A stretch of DNA of 64,000 nucleotides. Source: Phycisphaerales bacterium. Its GTDB lineage: Bacteria; Planctomycetota; Phycisphaerae; Phycisphaerales; UBA1924. The stretch is taken from contig JABWBB010000005.1 of assembly GCA_013360675.1 (NCBI GenBank), forward strand, positions 1 through 64,000, read 5' to 3'. The translations under genes and the position numbers were made by a program. Positions 17,297-27,034 of the stretch are shown here, piece after piece. The stretch's first letter is position 1, and every line of letters begins with the position of its first letter. Under the pieces are notes generated by a model that saw nothing but the letters and a program-made list of their open reading frames with translations, was not told the origin of the DNA and made no database searches.

Positions 17297-18253
17297 ATGG
17301 CCATTGTCAAGAATGTCGTGCGTTTCGCGGTAATCGCGGGCCTTGTGGGCGGGACGGCGGTGGTGATCGCCGGCCCCGAGCGCGTGGGCGCCCTGCTCAC
17401 GCAGTCCCGCGAGGTTGTCACCGGGGCGATCGACGCCCAGATCTCGGATCCGGTGGCATTGCGAGCGCAGATCAAGAGCCTGGTGGGTGAGTATCCCCGG
17501 CGCATCGCCGAAGTCCGCGGTGACCTTGCGGAACTGAAGGAGCAGCAGAGCCAACTGGCCCGTGAACATACGATCTCGGAGCGGGTGGTGGCGCTGGCCG
17601 CGGCCGATCTCGAGCAGATCCAGGGCCTGATCGCCCGCGGCGAAGCGGTGCAGGGCGAGGGGCAGGTGATCCGCGTGGTCTTCAACAACGAGGGGATCGA
17701 CCTGAAGGACTGCTACGCGAAGGCGAACCGGATCCGCCAGGTGCACAACTCATACGCCAGCCGCGGCGCGGACATCCAGCGCGACCTGGCCTACATCGGG
17801 CAGCAGGAGCAGCGTCTGACGAACCTGCTGGTGCAGCTGGAGGCCGAGCACACGGACTTCCAGACGCAGGTGTGGAACCTGGACCGCCAGGTGGACACCA
17901 TCGCCCGCAACGACCGGCTGATCACGCTGATGGAGAAGCGTCAGCGGACGATCGACGAGCAGAGCCGCTACAGCGCGGGGAGCCTGGACCAGTTGGCCTC
18001 GCGGTTCGCGGATATCCGCGCCAAGCAGGAATCGCGCCTCGAGACGCTGGGCACGGTCGGCTCGACGATGAACTACGAGGACCGGGCGAAGGTCGAGATC
18101 GACGCCAAGGCCTCGTACCAGGGCAAGGCCCCCCTGCCGGTGATCCGCCCGATCCGACCCAACGTGATCGAGATCCGCCCTGAGGATGCCCCGACCACGC
18201 CGGCCCCCGCGGCACCGACCAAGGACGCCGCCTCGGTGGCCATGGGCGGGTAA
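17297..18253 (+). CDS. Membrane-anchored coiled-coil protein upstream of mreB
   Basis: A 318-residue protein of unknown family. An N-terminal hydrophobic segment (residues 6-25, VVRFAVIAGLVGGTAVVIAG) is followed by long helices rich in Glu, Gln, Arg and Leu, which look like coiled coil, and a Pro-rich tail. AGGAGG lies six bases before the ATG. A hairpin follows the stop, then mreB on the same strand. The layout suggests an envelope or shape protein, perhaps linked to the Mre system; that is inference from position. Confidence 0.7.
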   Translation: MAIVKNVVRFAVIAGLVGGTAVVIAGPERVGALLTQSREVVTGAIDAQISDPVALRAQIKSLVGEYPRRIAEVRGDLAELKEQQSQLAREHTISERVVALAAADLEQIQGLIARGEAVQGEGQVIRVVFNNEGIDLKDCYAKANRIRQVHNSYASRGADIQRDLAYIGQQEQRLTNLLVQLEAEHTDFQTQVWNLDRQVDTIARNDRLITLMEKRQRTIDEQSRYSAGSLDQLASRFADIRAKQESRLETLGTVGSTMNYEDRAKVEIDAKASYQGKAPLPVIRPIRPNVIEIRPEDAPTTPAPAAPTKDAASVAMGG

Positions 18254-18289
18254 ACCCAAGCCTGTTCGTACGTCTTCAAACACAGACAC

Positions 18290-18322
18290 CCGCGAGCCCA
18301 TCCCCCAGGGGTGGGCTCGCGG
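18290..18322 (+). terminator. GC-rich hairpin, probable weak terminator
   Basis: CCGCGAGCCCA pairs perfectly with TGGGCTCGCGG, with CCCC/GGGG inside the loop. It lies 36 bases after the coiled-coil gene. No T tract follows, so it may pause transcription or protect the mRNA rather than end it. Confidence 0.45.
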
Positions 18323-18522
18323 TGCGTTGGGGGACCGTGGCTCGGGAGATCGCGGCGCGCGGCTGGTGCCCAAAGCGGGTACGATCCGATAATCGAGTGG
18401 ACCTGCGCGTCGTCCGACGCGTGGGGCCATGGTCACCGGCTCAGCGTCGTGGACGGACGCGGGGCAATGCGGTGGCATGGCCGGTACAGGCATGTTGTCC
18501 GGGCAAGGAGGCACCCCAGCCC

Positions 18523-19575
18523 GTGTTTCTTGATCGCGTTCTTGGCTTATTCAGCGTGGACATGGGGATCGACCTTGGCACCTGCAACACGCTGGTGTCG
18601 GTCCGCGGGCAGGGCATCGTCCTCAACGAGCCCTCGGTGGTCGCCGTGCGCAAGGGCACCAACCAGGTGCTCAAGAACGGCGAGGCCGTGGGCTGGGTCG
18701 CCAAGGAGATGCTGGGCAAGACGCCCGGTTCGATCACCGCGGTGCGTCCGCTCAAGGACGGGGTGATCTCGGACTTTGAGATCACCGAGGCGATGCTCAG
18801 CTACTTCATCCGCAAGGTGAACGGGCGGAGCAAGATCTTCGGCCCGCGCGTGGTCATCAGCGTGCCCAGCGGGATCACCGCCGTCGAGAAGCGGGCGGTC
18901 TTCGACTCGGCCGAGCGGGCCGGGGCGCGTCGGACCTACCTGATCGAGGAACCCATCGCGGCGGCGATCGGCGCAGGCCTTCCCTTCGCCGAGCCCACCG
19001 CGAGCATGATCGTGGACATCGGCGGCGGGACGACCGAGGTGGCCATCATGTCGCTGGCGGACATCGCCACGTGCGAGTCGGTCCGCGTCGCGGGCGACGA
19101 CATGGACGAGGCGATCATCAACCACATGAAGCGCACGTACAACATGATGATCGGCGAGCAGACCGCCGAGCGCATCAAGATCGAGATCGGCTCGGCGTCG
19201 CCCGTGGGCCCCGAGTCGGCGATGGACGTGCGCGGGCGCGACATGATCTCGGGCCTCCCGCGCAAGACCTCGGTCACCAGCGAGGAGATCCGCGAGGCAT
19301 TGCTCGAGCCGGTGACGGCGATCGTCGAGGCCGTCACGCGAACCCTGGAGCGTGCCGAGCCCGAACTGGCGGCGGACCTGGTGGAAAACGGGATCACGAT
19401 GGCGGGCGGGGGCTCGCTGCTGCGGGGCCTGCCGCAGGTCGTCGAGAAGGCCACGGGCCTGCCCACGCGCCTGGCGGAAGACCCGCTGACGTGCGTGGCG
19501 CGGGGGACGTGCATCTATCTCGAGCACCTGGAGGAATGGAAGTCCACGCTCGAAGACGACATGACCGGGTCGTAA
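18523..19575 (+). CDS. mreB: Rod shape-determining protein MreB
   Basis: A 350-residue actin homologue forming filaments that guide side-wall synthesis. Nucleotide-binding motifs are GIDLGTCNTLV (phosphate 1), VDIGGGTTEVAI (phosphate 2) and GITMAGGGSLLRGL (adenosine). The GTG at 18523 (FLDRVLGLFS...) is preferred: AAGGAGG lies 11 bases upstream and length matches the family. mreC begins 67 bases downstream and mreD follows. Many planctomycetes lack mreBCD, so its presence supports a Phycisphaerae-like host. Confidence 0.96.
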   Translation: MFLDRVLGLFSVDMGIDLGTCNTLVSVRGQGIVLNEPSVVAVRKGTNQVLKNGEAVGWVAKEMLGKTPGSITAVRPLKDGVISDFEITEAMLSYFIRKVNGRSKIFGPRVVISVPSGITAVEKRAVFDSAERAGARRTYLIEEPIAAAIGAGLPFAEPTASMIVDIGGGTTEVAIMSLADIATCESVRVAGDDMDEAIINHMKRTYNMMIGEQTAERIKIEIGSASPVGPESAMDVRGRDMISGLPRKTSVTSEEIREALLEPVTAIVEAVTRTLERAEPELAADLVENGITMAGGGSLLRGLPQVVEKATGLPTRLAEDPLTCVARGTCIYLEHLEEWKSTLEDDMTGS

Positions 19576-19642
19576 GCCGGCACCACGTGAGGGTCGCCCG
19601 CGGTCGATGCGGCCCGGGCCGAGGAAGGCGACGCATCGATCC

Positions 19643-20536
19643 ATGCTGCAGGCTCAGCACGCACGTCAGGGACTGAACCTCGCGGCAGCGCTGCTGCTGG
19701 TGCTGTCGTTCGTGCCCCTCCGCTGGTCGGGGTGGATGATGAGCGTCGGACGCCTGACCCAGTTCTTCGCCGCCCCCATCAGCCAGCCCTTCGCGGCGGT
19801 CTCTCGCTGGGCCGCCCCGGCGACACGCGACCGCGATGACGAGCTGGTCTCGCTGCTGCGCACCGAACTCGAATCCGCCCGGTCGCTCATGCTCCGCCAC
19901 GAGAACGAGAACAAGCGCCTGCGCGACCAGATCCGCGAGCTGCAGCACGGCATCGAACTCAACCCCGGCCTTCCCGTCCGCCAGGTCATGGCCCCGGTTT
20001 ATGGCACGTCGGCGGATCTCTCCTCGGGGCTGCTTCGTGTGCGCGCGGGCACGGCCCAGGACGTTGACGAGAACGCCGTCGCCACCACATCGGGCCTGCA
20101 ACTGGTGGGCCGCGTGGTCTCGGCGGGGGCACGCACGTCGAGCATCCTGCCCATCACCAGCCCCAAGGCAGGGCCCCTCCGCGCCATGGTCATGATCGAC
20201 GCCAGCGCCAACGGGCTGGTCTGCACGCTCACGCCCCAGGGCGACGGCACGCTCCGTGGTCCCGTCGAGGACCGGCGCGACCCCGCCACCGCGCAGGCCA
20301 TCCAGCCGCAGGTGGGCCAGCAGGTCCGCCTCTCCGACCCCGATCGCTGGCCCGCGCACAGCCAGATGCTGCTGGTGGGCGAGGTCGTCAGGGTGGAACC
20401 GGCCCCCGATCAGCCCCTGCGGGCGGTGGTGGTCGTTGCTCCGATGGTTGAGCGGCTCGATCGCGTCAGCGAGGTCGTGCTGCGCGTCTCGCCCATGCCC
20501 GACACCGAGCCCGCGGGGCGGAGGCCAGCCCGATGA
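19643..20536 (+). CDS. mreC: Rod shape-determining protein MreC
   Basis: A 297-residue periplasmic protein of the elongation complex. One N-terminal membrane helix (LNLAAALLLVLSFVPL), a coiled coil (LLRTELESARSLMLRHENEN) and a beta-rich domain give the standard MreC layout. Position between mreB and mreD confirms the call. The stop overlaps the mreD start (ATGA). An earlier ATG at 19607 is possible. Confidence 0.88.
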   Translation: MLQAQHARQGLNLAAALLLVLSFVPLRWSGWMMSVGRLTQFFAAPISQPFAAVSRWAAPATRDRDDELVSLLRTELESARSLMLRHENENKRLRDQIRELQHGIELNPGLPVRQVMAPVYGTSADLSSGLLRVRAGTAQDVDENAVATTSGLQLVGRVVSAGARTSSILPITSPKAGPLRAMVMIDASANGLVCTLTPQGDGTLRGPVEDRRDPATAQAIQPQVGQQVRLSDPDRWPAHSQMLLVGEVVRVEPAPDQPLRAVVVVAPMVERLDRVSEVVLRVSPMPDTEPAGRRPAR

Positions 20537-21096
20537 ACTGGCTCGTGTATGGCGTCACGGCATGGCTGATGGTCGGGCTCGAACTTGGCCTGCGCGACGG
20601 CTTCTCGCTGGGGTCGAGTGGATCGGCCCCCAGCTTCGTCTTCGCCTTCGCCACGTTCATCGCGCTCTTCGCCGCCCCGCACACCGCCCTGTGGTCGAGC
20701 CTCATCCTGGGCCTGCTGGTCGATCTGACGGGTGAACTGGCCCTGGTCGAGGGGCGCCAGGTCGCGGTGCTCATCGGGCCCAACGCCCTGGGCTATCTGC
20801 TGGCGGGGCAGTTGACGCTGACCCTGCGCGGCGTGATGGTGCGGCGCAATCCGCTGACGCTGGGCTTCCTCGCCTTTGCCTCGTGCGTCGTCGCCCAGAT
20901 CGTGGTCGTCGCGGTATACACCTTGCGCACCACCTATGACCCCATCGCCTTCATGCCCTCGCAGCAACTCATCGCCCGCCTGGGCACGGCGTTGATGACG
21001 GGCGGGCTGGCCCTCTTCCTGGGTTTGGCCCTTGTGCCGCTGGCGCCCTTCTTCGGGCTGCCCGCGGCCCAGCAGCGCCGATTCGCCCGGCGCTAG
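20533..21096 (+). CDS. mreD: Rod shape-determining protein MreD
   Basis: A 187-residue integral membrane protein with about five hydrophobic segments, starting LVYGVTAWLMVGLELGLRDG and ending LALVPLAPFFGLP. Sequence motifs of MreD are weak in general, so the call rests on size, hydrophobicity and position directly after mreC with a four-base overlap. Confidence 0.8.
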   Translation: MNWLVYGVTAWLMVGLELGLRDGFSLGSSGSAPSFVFAFATFIALFAAPHTALWSSLILGLLVDLTGELALVEGRQVAVLIGPNALGYLLAGQLTLTLRGVMVRRNPLTLGFLAFASCVVAQIVVVAVYTLRTTYDPIAFMPSQQLIARLGTALMTGGLALFLGLALVPLAPFFGLPAAQQRRFARR

Positions 21097-21156
21097 TCTC
21101 TGCGTGCGGGGCGCATCGCCCGCACACGCGTCACGCCGCCTCGTACACTGGGGCTG

Positions 21157-22359
21157 ATGCAGCAGGTGATCCTTTTCGACGACGGCCTGAGCGAACTCTC
21201 GCCCCTCACCGATCTCAGGGCGGCGTTTGATCTCCGCACGGGCGCGCTTACCACACTCGAGCGCTGGCGGCGCACGCCCAACCGACGCGTGGTCGCGCTC
21301 TTCTGCCCCAAGGGGATCGAGGCGGTCACCCGTGAGCGCCACGCGATCGCGGTGAACAAGCCACCGTCGGGCGACGAACCGCTGCTGCTCGTCAACGCCC
21401 GCTGCCCGCGCCCGCCGCGCGAACTGGAAACCCTGGGCATGGGCCAGGCGTTGATCGAACGGGCGAGCGGCGATGTGGTCGCGGCGTTCCTCGACGCCGA
21501 CAGCGCCCGCGAATTTCTCGCGACGCGCACGCTCGGCACCCGCCCCACCGTCGCCGTGCACGAGCGTTGCCTGATTTCACGCCCCTGGCATGTGCGCACG
21601 TTCCGCGATGCCTGCCTGGCGATGGATCTGGCGTTGCTCGCATCGCCCCGGCGGGGCGGGTGCGAGGGCGTCAACGTCATAGGGTCGCACCCGCTGACGA
21701 TCGCCCCCTCGGCTCGAGTCTATCCGGGCGCGACGCTCGACCTCGAACAAGGCCCCATCGTGATCGACGAGCATGCGATCGTTCGCCCGGGGGCGATCCT
21801 GATCGGGCCGTGCTACGTGGGCGAGCATTCGAGCGCGCTCGAACGCGCGACCATCCGACCCAACACCGCGATTGGCCCATGGTGCAAGGTCAACGGCGAG
21901 GTGGGCGGGACGATCTTCCAGGGCTTTTCCAACAAGGCCCACGACGGCTATCTGGGCGATTCGTGGGTGGGCGAGTGGGTCAACCTGGGCGCGGGCACGA
22001 CCAACAGCAACCTGCTCAACACCTATGCACAAGTCATTGCCCGGGCGACGCCGGCCTCGGGCAATGAACGCACGGGCGAACAGTTCCTGGGCGCGACCAT
22101 CGGCGATCACGTCAAGACCGCCATCTGCACGCGACTGATGACCGGGTGCGTGCTGGGCACGGGCGGCATGTTCGCCACGACCGCCCCCGTCAGCGGCGCG
22201 ACGCCGCGCTTCGCCTGGGCCACCGACACGGGCACGCGGGCCTACCGCCTTGATAAGTTCCTCGAGGTGCTCCACGCCGCGATGGCTCGGCGCACGATCA
22301 CGCCCGGCGAGGCTTATCTTGCCCGAGTCGCCGCCCTGCATGCGATGGGCGGCGCGTAA
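21157..22359 (+). CDS. GlmU-like sugar nucleotidyltransferase/acetyltransferase (alternative type)
   Basis: A 400-residue protein opening MQQVILFDDGLSELSPLTDL, the start seen in the alternative GlmU family of Bacteroidetes and planctomycetes. The C-terminal half is a left-handed beta helix with hexad repeats (about 175-340), including GGTIFQGFSNKAHDGYLGDS and WVNLGAGTTNSNL, both family marks. It should take part in making UDP-N-acetylglucosamine or a related activated sugar for the wall. It follows mreD by 60 bases and ends four bases before polA begins. Confidence 0.75.
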   Translation: MQQVILFDDGLSELSPLTDLRAAFDLRTGALTTLERWRRTPNRRVVALFCPKGIEAVTRERHAIAVNKPPSGDEPLLLVNARCPRPPRELETLGMGQALIERASGDVVAAFLDADSAREFLATRTLGTRPTVAVHERCLISRPWHVRTFRDACLAMDLALLASPRRGGCEGVNVIGSHPLTIAPSARVYPGATLDLEQGPIVIDEHAIVRPGAILIGPCYVGEHSSALERATIRPNTAIGPWCKVNGEVGGTIFQGFSNKAHDGYLGDSWVGEWVNLGAGTTNSNLLNTYAQVIARATPASGNERTGEQFLGATIGDHVKTAICTRLMTGCVLGTGGMFATTAPVSGATPRFAWATDTGTRAYRLDKFLEVLHAAMARRTITPGEAYLARVAALHAMGGA

Positions 22360-22363
22360 CGCC

Positions 22364-25297
22364 ATGGGACGCATGCTCTACATCATCGATGGCTATGCGC
22401 AGTTCTTTCGCGCATACCACGCCATCCGCACGCCCATGACCAGCCCCGTCACCAAGGAGCCGACGAACATGACGTTCGGCTTCGTGGGGATGCTCCTCAA
22501 ACTGCTGCGGGGCGAGGGGAAGAACCTGGGGGGCGAACTCAAGCCCGACTACCTCGCCGTCGCGCTGGATGTCTCGGGCGATCGGGGCACCTTCCGCTCG
22601 CAGATCTATCCCCCATACAAGGCCAACCGCCCCGACCCGCCGGAGGACCTTGGCCCGCAGGTGGACCGCTGCCTGGCCCTTCTCAGAGACATCGGTGTGC
22701 CCATCATCGGCTGCGAGGGGTACGAGGCCGACGACGTGATGGCGACGCTCGCGGCGAAACTCCGCCGCCAGCACCCGGACCTGCGCGTGCGCCTCATCTC
22801 GAAGGACAAGGACCTTAAGCAACTGCTCGAGAGCGTTGGGGGCACGCCGCGGGTCGAACTCTTCGACGTCCACACCGAAGAGGCCTTCACGGTCGACACG
22901 CTGGCGCAGCAGACGGGCCTCACCCCCGCGCAGGTCGTCGACATGCTCACGCTCATGGGCGACACCTCGGACAACGTGCCGGGCGTCGATGGCGTGGGTG
23001 AAAAGACCGCCGCCCTGCTGCTCAAGGAATACGCCACGCTCGACAACCTGCTTGCGCACGCGGCGGAGATCAAGGGCAAGCGGGGCGAAAAACTGCGCGA
23101 GGCCGCCTCGCGCCTGGGGCTGTCGAAGCAACTCGTCACGCTGCACACCGATCTGCCCGTAGATCTGCCGCTGGAGAGCGCGGGGGTAGCGTCGCTGAAG
23201 GTGGAGAACATTCTCCCCGTGCTGCGTGAACTGGGGTTCAACCGCTACCAAGATGACGTGCGCGCGATGCTCGGGCAGGGAGCGCCCGCACCCGCCGCGA
23301 GCCCCGCACGGCCCGCCGCACTTGCGAAACCCGCATCGGCGGATGTCGGGTTTGGGTTGTTCGCCGAGATCGACGCGGCCCGTCGCGCCGCCGAGCCTCG
23401 CACCGCGCAGGACGGCGTGTACACCTGCGTGCGCACGAAGGACGACCTCGCCCGCGTGGTCGAGGCGATGCGCGCGTGCGAGTGCGCCGCCATCGACACC
23501 GAGACCACCGGCCTGGCCTTCCTCGACGCGAAACTCTGCGGCGTGTCGGTCTGCGTTGAGCCGGGCAAGGCCTGGTACATCCCCGTCCGCTCGCCCCAGC
23601 CCGAGACGCACCTCGACGAACGGGCCGTGCTTGATGCGCTGGGCCCCGTGCTGGCCGACCCGGCGCGCCCCAAGTGCGGGCACAACCTCAAGTACGACCT
23701 GCTCGTGCTGCGACGGCACGGCGTGCGCCTGGCCGGGCTCGAGGCCCAAGGCTCGTGCGATTCGATGGTCGCCAGTTATTTGATCGACGCCTCGCGCAGT
23801 TCGCACGGGCTCGACGCGCTTTCGTTGGCGCTGCTCTCGCGCACCAACATCTCGATCACCGAACTCATCGGCAGCGGCAAGAACCAGCGCACGTTCGACA
23901 CCGCCCCGCTCGACCTGGCCACCCAGTACGCCGCCGAGGACGCCGACGTGGCCCTGCGCCTGCGCACAGTCATGATGCCCCAGATCGGGGCGATGGGCAT
24001 GCGCTCGCTGATGCAGGACGTCGAGATGCCCTTGGTCGACGTGCTGGCCGAACTCGAGTGGAACGGCATCCAGGTCGACGCGGGTGAACTCGACCGCCAG
24101 CGCGGGCGCCTTGAGCAACGCATCGAAGCGCTTCTCGGCAAGATCAAGGACGAGGCGATGAGCGCGGTGGGGCGCGGGTTCGATCCCGACTCGCCGCGTC
24201 AACTGGCGGGGATCCTCTTCAACGCCCCCAGCGACGACAGCCCGGGGCTGGGGCTCACGCCCACGAAGAAGACCAAGACCGGCAACTCGACCGACGCCGA
24301 GGTGCTCGAGGCGCTCAGCGAAGACCCCGAGGTGACGACCCCGCTGCCGGGGCTGATCCTCGAATATCGCCAACTCACCAAACTCGTCTCGACGTACCTC
24401 GTCGCGCTCAAGGAGGCGATCCACCCCGAGACCGGGCGCGTGCACGCGAGTTTTCACCAGACCGTGGCGGCGACAGGACGCCTGGCCAGCAGCGATCCCA
24501 ATCTGCAGAACATCCCCATCCGCACCGATGTGGGGCGCGAAATCCGCCGGGCCTTTGTCGCGCCCGCGGGGCGGGTGCTCATCTCGGCGGACTATTCGCA
24601 GATCGAACTGCGGCTGCTCGCGCACCTCTCGCGCGATCCGGCGCTGATCGAGGCCTTTGCGCAGGGGCAGGACATCCACACCGCCGTCGCTGCACAGATC
24701 CACAGCGTGCCCATCGATCAGGTCACGCGCGAGCAGCGCTCCGGGGCGAAGATGGTCAACTTCGGCATTGTCTACGGCGTGACGCCCTTCGGCCTGGCGC
24801 GTCGCCTCAAGATCAGCAACGATGCCGCCGCCGAGATCATCAACGGGTACAAGAAACGTTTCTCGGGCATCACGACGTTCCTGCAGGAATGCATCGAGCA
24901 CGCGCGGCGGATGGGCTATGTCGAGACGATGCTCAAGCGCCGCCGCCCGATCCCCGACGCCGACAGCCGCCAGCCTGCGCGGCGCGCCCTCGCCGAGCGC
25001 CTGGCCATCAACAGCGTGGTGCAGGGCTCGGCGGCGGACCTCATCAAACTCGCCATGGTCGACCTGCACGCACGCCTGAGCGAATCGGCCCCGCACCTGC
25101 GCGGCGGCAAGCCCCCCGAGATCCCCGGCATCAAGATGGTGCTGCAGATCCACGACGAACTGGTCTTCGAGGCCGACGAGGCTCAGGCACAACCCGCGAT
25201 GGCGTTGATCCGCGCGCGGATGGAGGCGGCGATGCAGTTGTGCGTGCCCCTTCAAGCCAGCGCGAGCATGGGGCGCACATGGTTCGAAGGGAAGTAG
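22364..25297 (+). CDS. polA: DNA polymerase I
   Basis: A 977-residue family A polymerase with three domains: 5' nuclease (about 1-300, GYAQFFRAYHAIR, GYEADDVMATLA, GDTSDNVPGVDGVG), a 3'-5' exonuclease with the DxE motif intact (AIDTETTGLAF), and the polymerase (SADYSQIELRLLAHLS, RRRPIPD, INSVVQGSAADLIKLAM, QIHDELVFE). All catalytic motifs are present, so repair, gap filling and proofreading activities are expected. The ATG at 22364 lies four bases after the GlmU-like stop. Confidence 0.97.
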   Translation: MGRMLYIIDGYAQFFRAYHAIRTPMTSPVTKEPTNMTFGFVGMLLKLLRGEGKNLGGELKPDYLAVALDVSGDRGTFRSQIYPPYKANRPDPPEDLGPQVDRCLALLRDIGVPIIGCEGYEADDVMATLAAKLRRQHPDLRVRLISKDKDLKQLLESVGGTPRVELFDVHTEEAFTVDTLAQQTGLTPAQVVDMLTLMGDTSDNVPGVDGVGEKTAALLLKEYATLDNLLAHAAEIKGKRGEKLREAASRLGLSKQLVTLHTDLPVDLPLESAGVASLKVENILPVLRELGFNRYQDDVRAMLGQGAPAPAASPARPAALAKPASADVGFGLFAEIDAARRAAEPRTAQDGVYTCVRTKDDLARVVEAMRACECAAIDTETTGLAFLDAKLCGVSVCVEPGKAWYIPVRSPQPETHLDERAVLDALGPVLADPARPKCGHNLKYDLLVLRRHGVRLAGLEAQGSCDSMVASYLIDASRSSHGLDALSLALLSRTNISITELIGSGKNQRTFDTAPLDLATQYAAEDADVALRLRTVMMPQIGAMGMRSLMQDVEMPLVDVLAELEWNGIQVDAGELDRQRGRLEQRIEALLGKIKDEAMSAVGRGFDPDSPRQLAGILFNAPSDDSPGLGLTPTKKTKTGNSTDAEVLEALSEDPEVTTPLPGLILEYRQLTKLVSTYLVALKEAIHPETGRVHASFHQTVAATGRLASSDPNLQNIPIRTDVGREIRRAFVAPAGRVLISADYSQIELRLLAHLSRDPALIEAFAQGQDIHTAVAAQIHSVPIDQVTREQRSGAKMVNFGIVYGVTPFGLARRLKISNDAAAEIINGYKKRFSGITTFLQECIEHARRMGYVETMLKRRRPIPDADSRQPARRALAERLAINSVVQGSAADLIKLAMVDLHARLSESAPHLRGGKPPEIPGIKMVLQIHDELVFEADEAQAQPAMALIRARMEAAMQLCVPLQASASMGRTWFEGK

Positions 25298-25318
25298 CCA
25301 TCGCTTCCGCGCCGTGAT

Positions 25319-26959
25319 TCAGCCGATCCCCGCGACGCGGTCGACCTCTTCCATCGTGGTCAGGCCGTCGGCGACCAGCCGCCAGCCGAACTGCTGCAGC
25401 GTGGTGAAGAGCCCCTGCTCGATGATCTTCTTCATGCCGGTGATCGAGGGATTGGCAAGGATGATGTCGCGGAACTCGTCGGTGACGTCGAGCAGTTCGA
25501 ACAGGGCGCGCCTGCCGCGATAACCCGTGCGCAGGCAGCGGGCACACCCGGTCGAGGTGAAGACGCTGGTCTTGCCCTGCAGGTGGCGCCCGACACGCGT
25601 GGCCTGGCCGGGCGAGACCTGGATGGGTCGCTTGCAGTTGTCGCAGAGCAGGCGCACCAGGCGCTGGGCCAGCACGAGGTTGAGCGAGTTGGCCACGAGG
25701 TAGGGCTCGACCTTGAGGTCGAGCAGGCGGAAGACCGCCGTGATCGATTCCTTGGCGTGGATGCTCGAGAAGACGAGGTGCCCGGTGAGGGCGGCCTGCA
25801 TGGCGGTACGGGCGGTCTCCTCGTCGCGGATCTCCCCCACAAGGATCACGTCCGGGTCCTGGCGGAGCACGCTGCGCAGCAGCCCGCCGAAGGTGTTGCC
25901 CTTGGCCTCTTCGACGGGGATCTGCGTGGTGTTGTCGAGTTGATACTCGACGGGATCCTCGATGGTGACGACGTTGTAACTGCGCCGGTCGATCTCGCGG
26001 ATGGCGCAGTAGAGCGTGGTGGTCTTGCCCGAGCCCGTGGGCCCGCAGGCCAGCAGCAGGCCGCTGTCCTGCGCGGTCACCTGGCGGATGCGCTCGTGCA
26101 TGTAGGGCATCATGCCAAGGTCGAGCATCGACGCGGGCGCGCCGAGCTGGTCGAGCACACGGATCACCAGTTTCTGCCCGTACATCGACGGGGTGAAACT
26201 CACGCGGTATTCCACCTTGCGCGTGGGGAAGACCACAGAAAAGTGCCCGTCCTGCACCGCCGAACGCCCCGCCGACTGCATGTTGGTCGCGGCCTTGACC
26301 ACGCCGAGCAGCAGTTCGCCGATGCGGTCGGCCAGGTCGATGATGGGGACCATGTCGCCGTCGACGCGGAAGCGCACATGGAACCGCTCGCCCTTGGGCT
26401 CGACGTGGATGTCGGTCGCCCGGGCCTTGCTGGCGAACTGCAGCAGCATGCGCAGGGCGTTGGGCCCGTCGCTGGTGCCCGACAGCACGTCCGAGGCGTC
26501 GCCCGCCGCCGTCACCACCCGGATCTCCTCGGGGGCGACCTCCTTGGGGGGCAGGGCGTTCATCATCTCGGCCAGGGCGAACATCCAACCGACCTCGACG
26601 GGCTTGGGGCCCGTCAGGATGCCGTTGTCCTCGAGCCCGTCCTCGACGTGGAACGAGACGGTCTTGGGGCGTTCGCCCTCGATGATGAACTCGTGGGTGC
26701 CCACGCGGATGACGTCGCCCGGGTTGATCTTGGCGCTCTCGATCTTCACGTCGTTGAGGCGCGTGCCGTTGCGCGAGTTGAGGTCGCGCACCCGCCACCC
26801 CCCGGCCCCGTCGGGCTCGATCTGGCAGTGCAGTCGGCTGGCCCGCTCGTCCACCAGCGGGATCGTGCTCTCGGGGCTGCGCCCGATCGTGACCGGGTCC
26901 GCCCCCAGCAGGATGGGCTGGCTCTGGCCCCGGATCGGGATCAACTTCAGGTTCGGCAT
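25319..26959 (-). CDS. FHA-domain GspE/PilB-type secretion or pilus ATPase
   Basis: A 546-residue fusion. Residues about 18-95 form a complete FHA phosphothreonine-binding domain (GR at 26-27, SRLH at 41-44, NSRNGT at 61-66). The rest is a type II secretion/type IV pilus hexameric ATPase: Walker A GPTGSGKT (306-313), Walker B VILVGE (371-376), GHLVFSSIHAKES, and a zinc site C439, C442, C472, C475. It should power pilus or pseudopilus assembly, and the FHA domain implies control by Ser/Thr phosphorylation. No other pilus genes lie in the window. Confidence 0.9.
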   Translation of the reverse strand: MPNLKLIPIRGQSQPILLGADPVTIGRSPESTIPLVDERASRLHCQIEPDGAGGWRVRDLNSRNGTRLNDVKIESAKINPGDVIRVGTHEFIIEGERPKTVSFHVEDGLEDNGILTGPKPVEVGWMFALAEMMNALPPKEVAPEEIRVVTAAGDASDVLSGTSDGPNALRMLLQFASKARATDIHVEPKGERFHVRFRVDGDMVPIIDLADRIGELLLGVVKAATNMQSAGRSAVQDGHFSVVFPTRKVEYRVSFTPSMYGQKLVIRVLDQLGAPASMLDLGMMPYMHERIRQVTAQDSGLLLACGPTGSGKTTTLYCAIREIDRRSYNVVTIEDPVEYQLDNTTQIPVEEAKGNTFGGLLRSVLRQDPDVILVGEIRDEETARTAMQAALTGHLVFSSIHAKESITAVFRLLDLKVEPYLVANSLNLVLAQRLVRLLCDNCKRPIQVSPGQATRVGRHLQGKTSVFTSTGCARCLRTGYRGRRALFELLDVTDEFRDIILANPSITGMKKIIEQGLFTTLQQFGWRLVADGLTTMEEVDRVAGIG

Positions 26960-27034
26960 CGGGGGGATCCTACACCAGGCGGAGGATCGCCCGCCCATCC
27001 CAATTGGGCACGCCCTCCCCCTACACTCCACGCC

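Noticed and set aside
22298-25255. Long open frame (985 codons) on the minus strand across polA
   Set aside because: Antisense to an intact DNA polymerase I with all motifs; the composition is that of a shadow frame.
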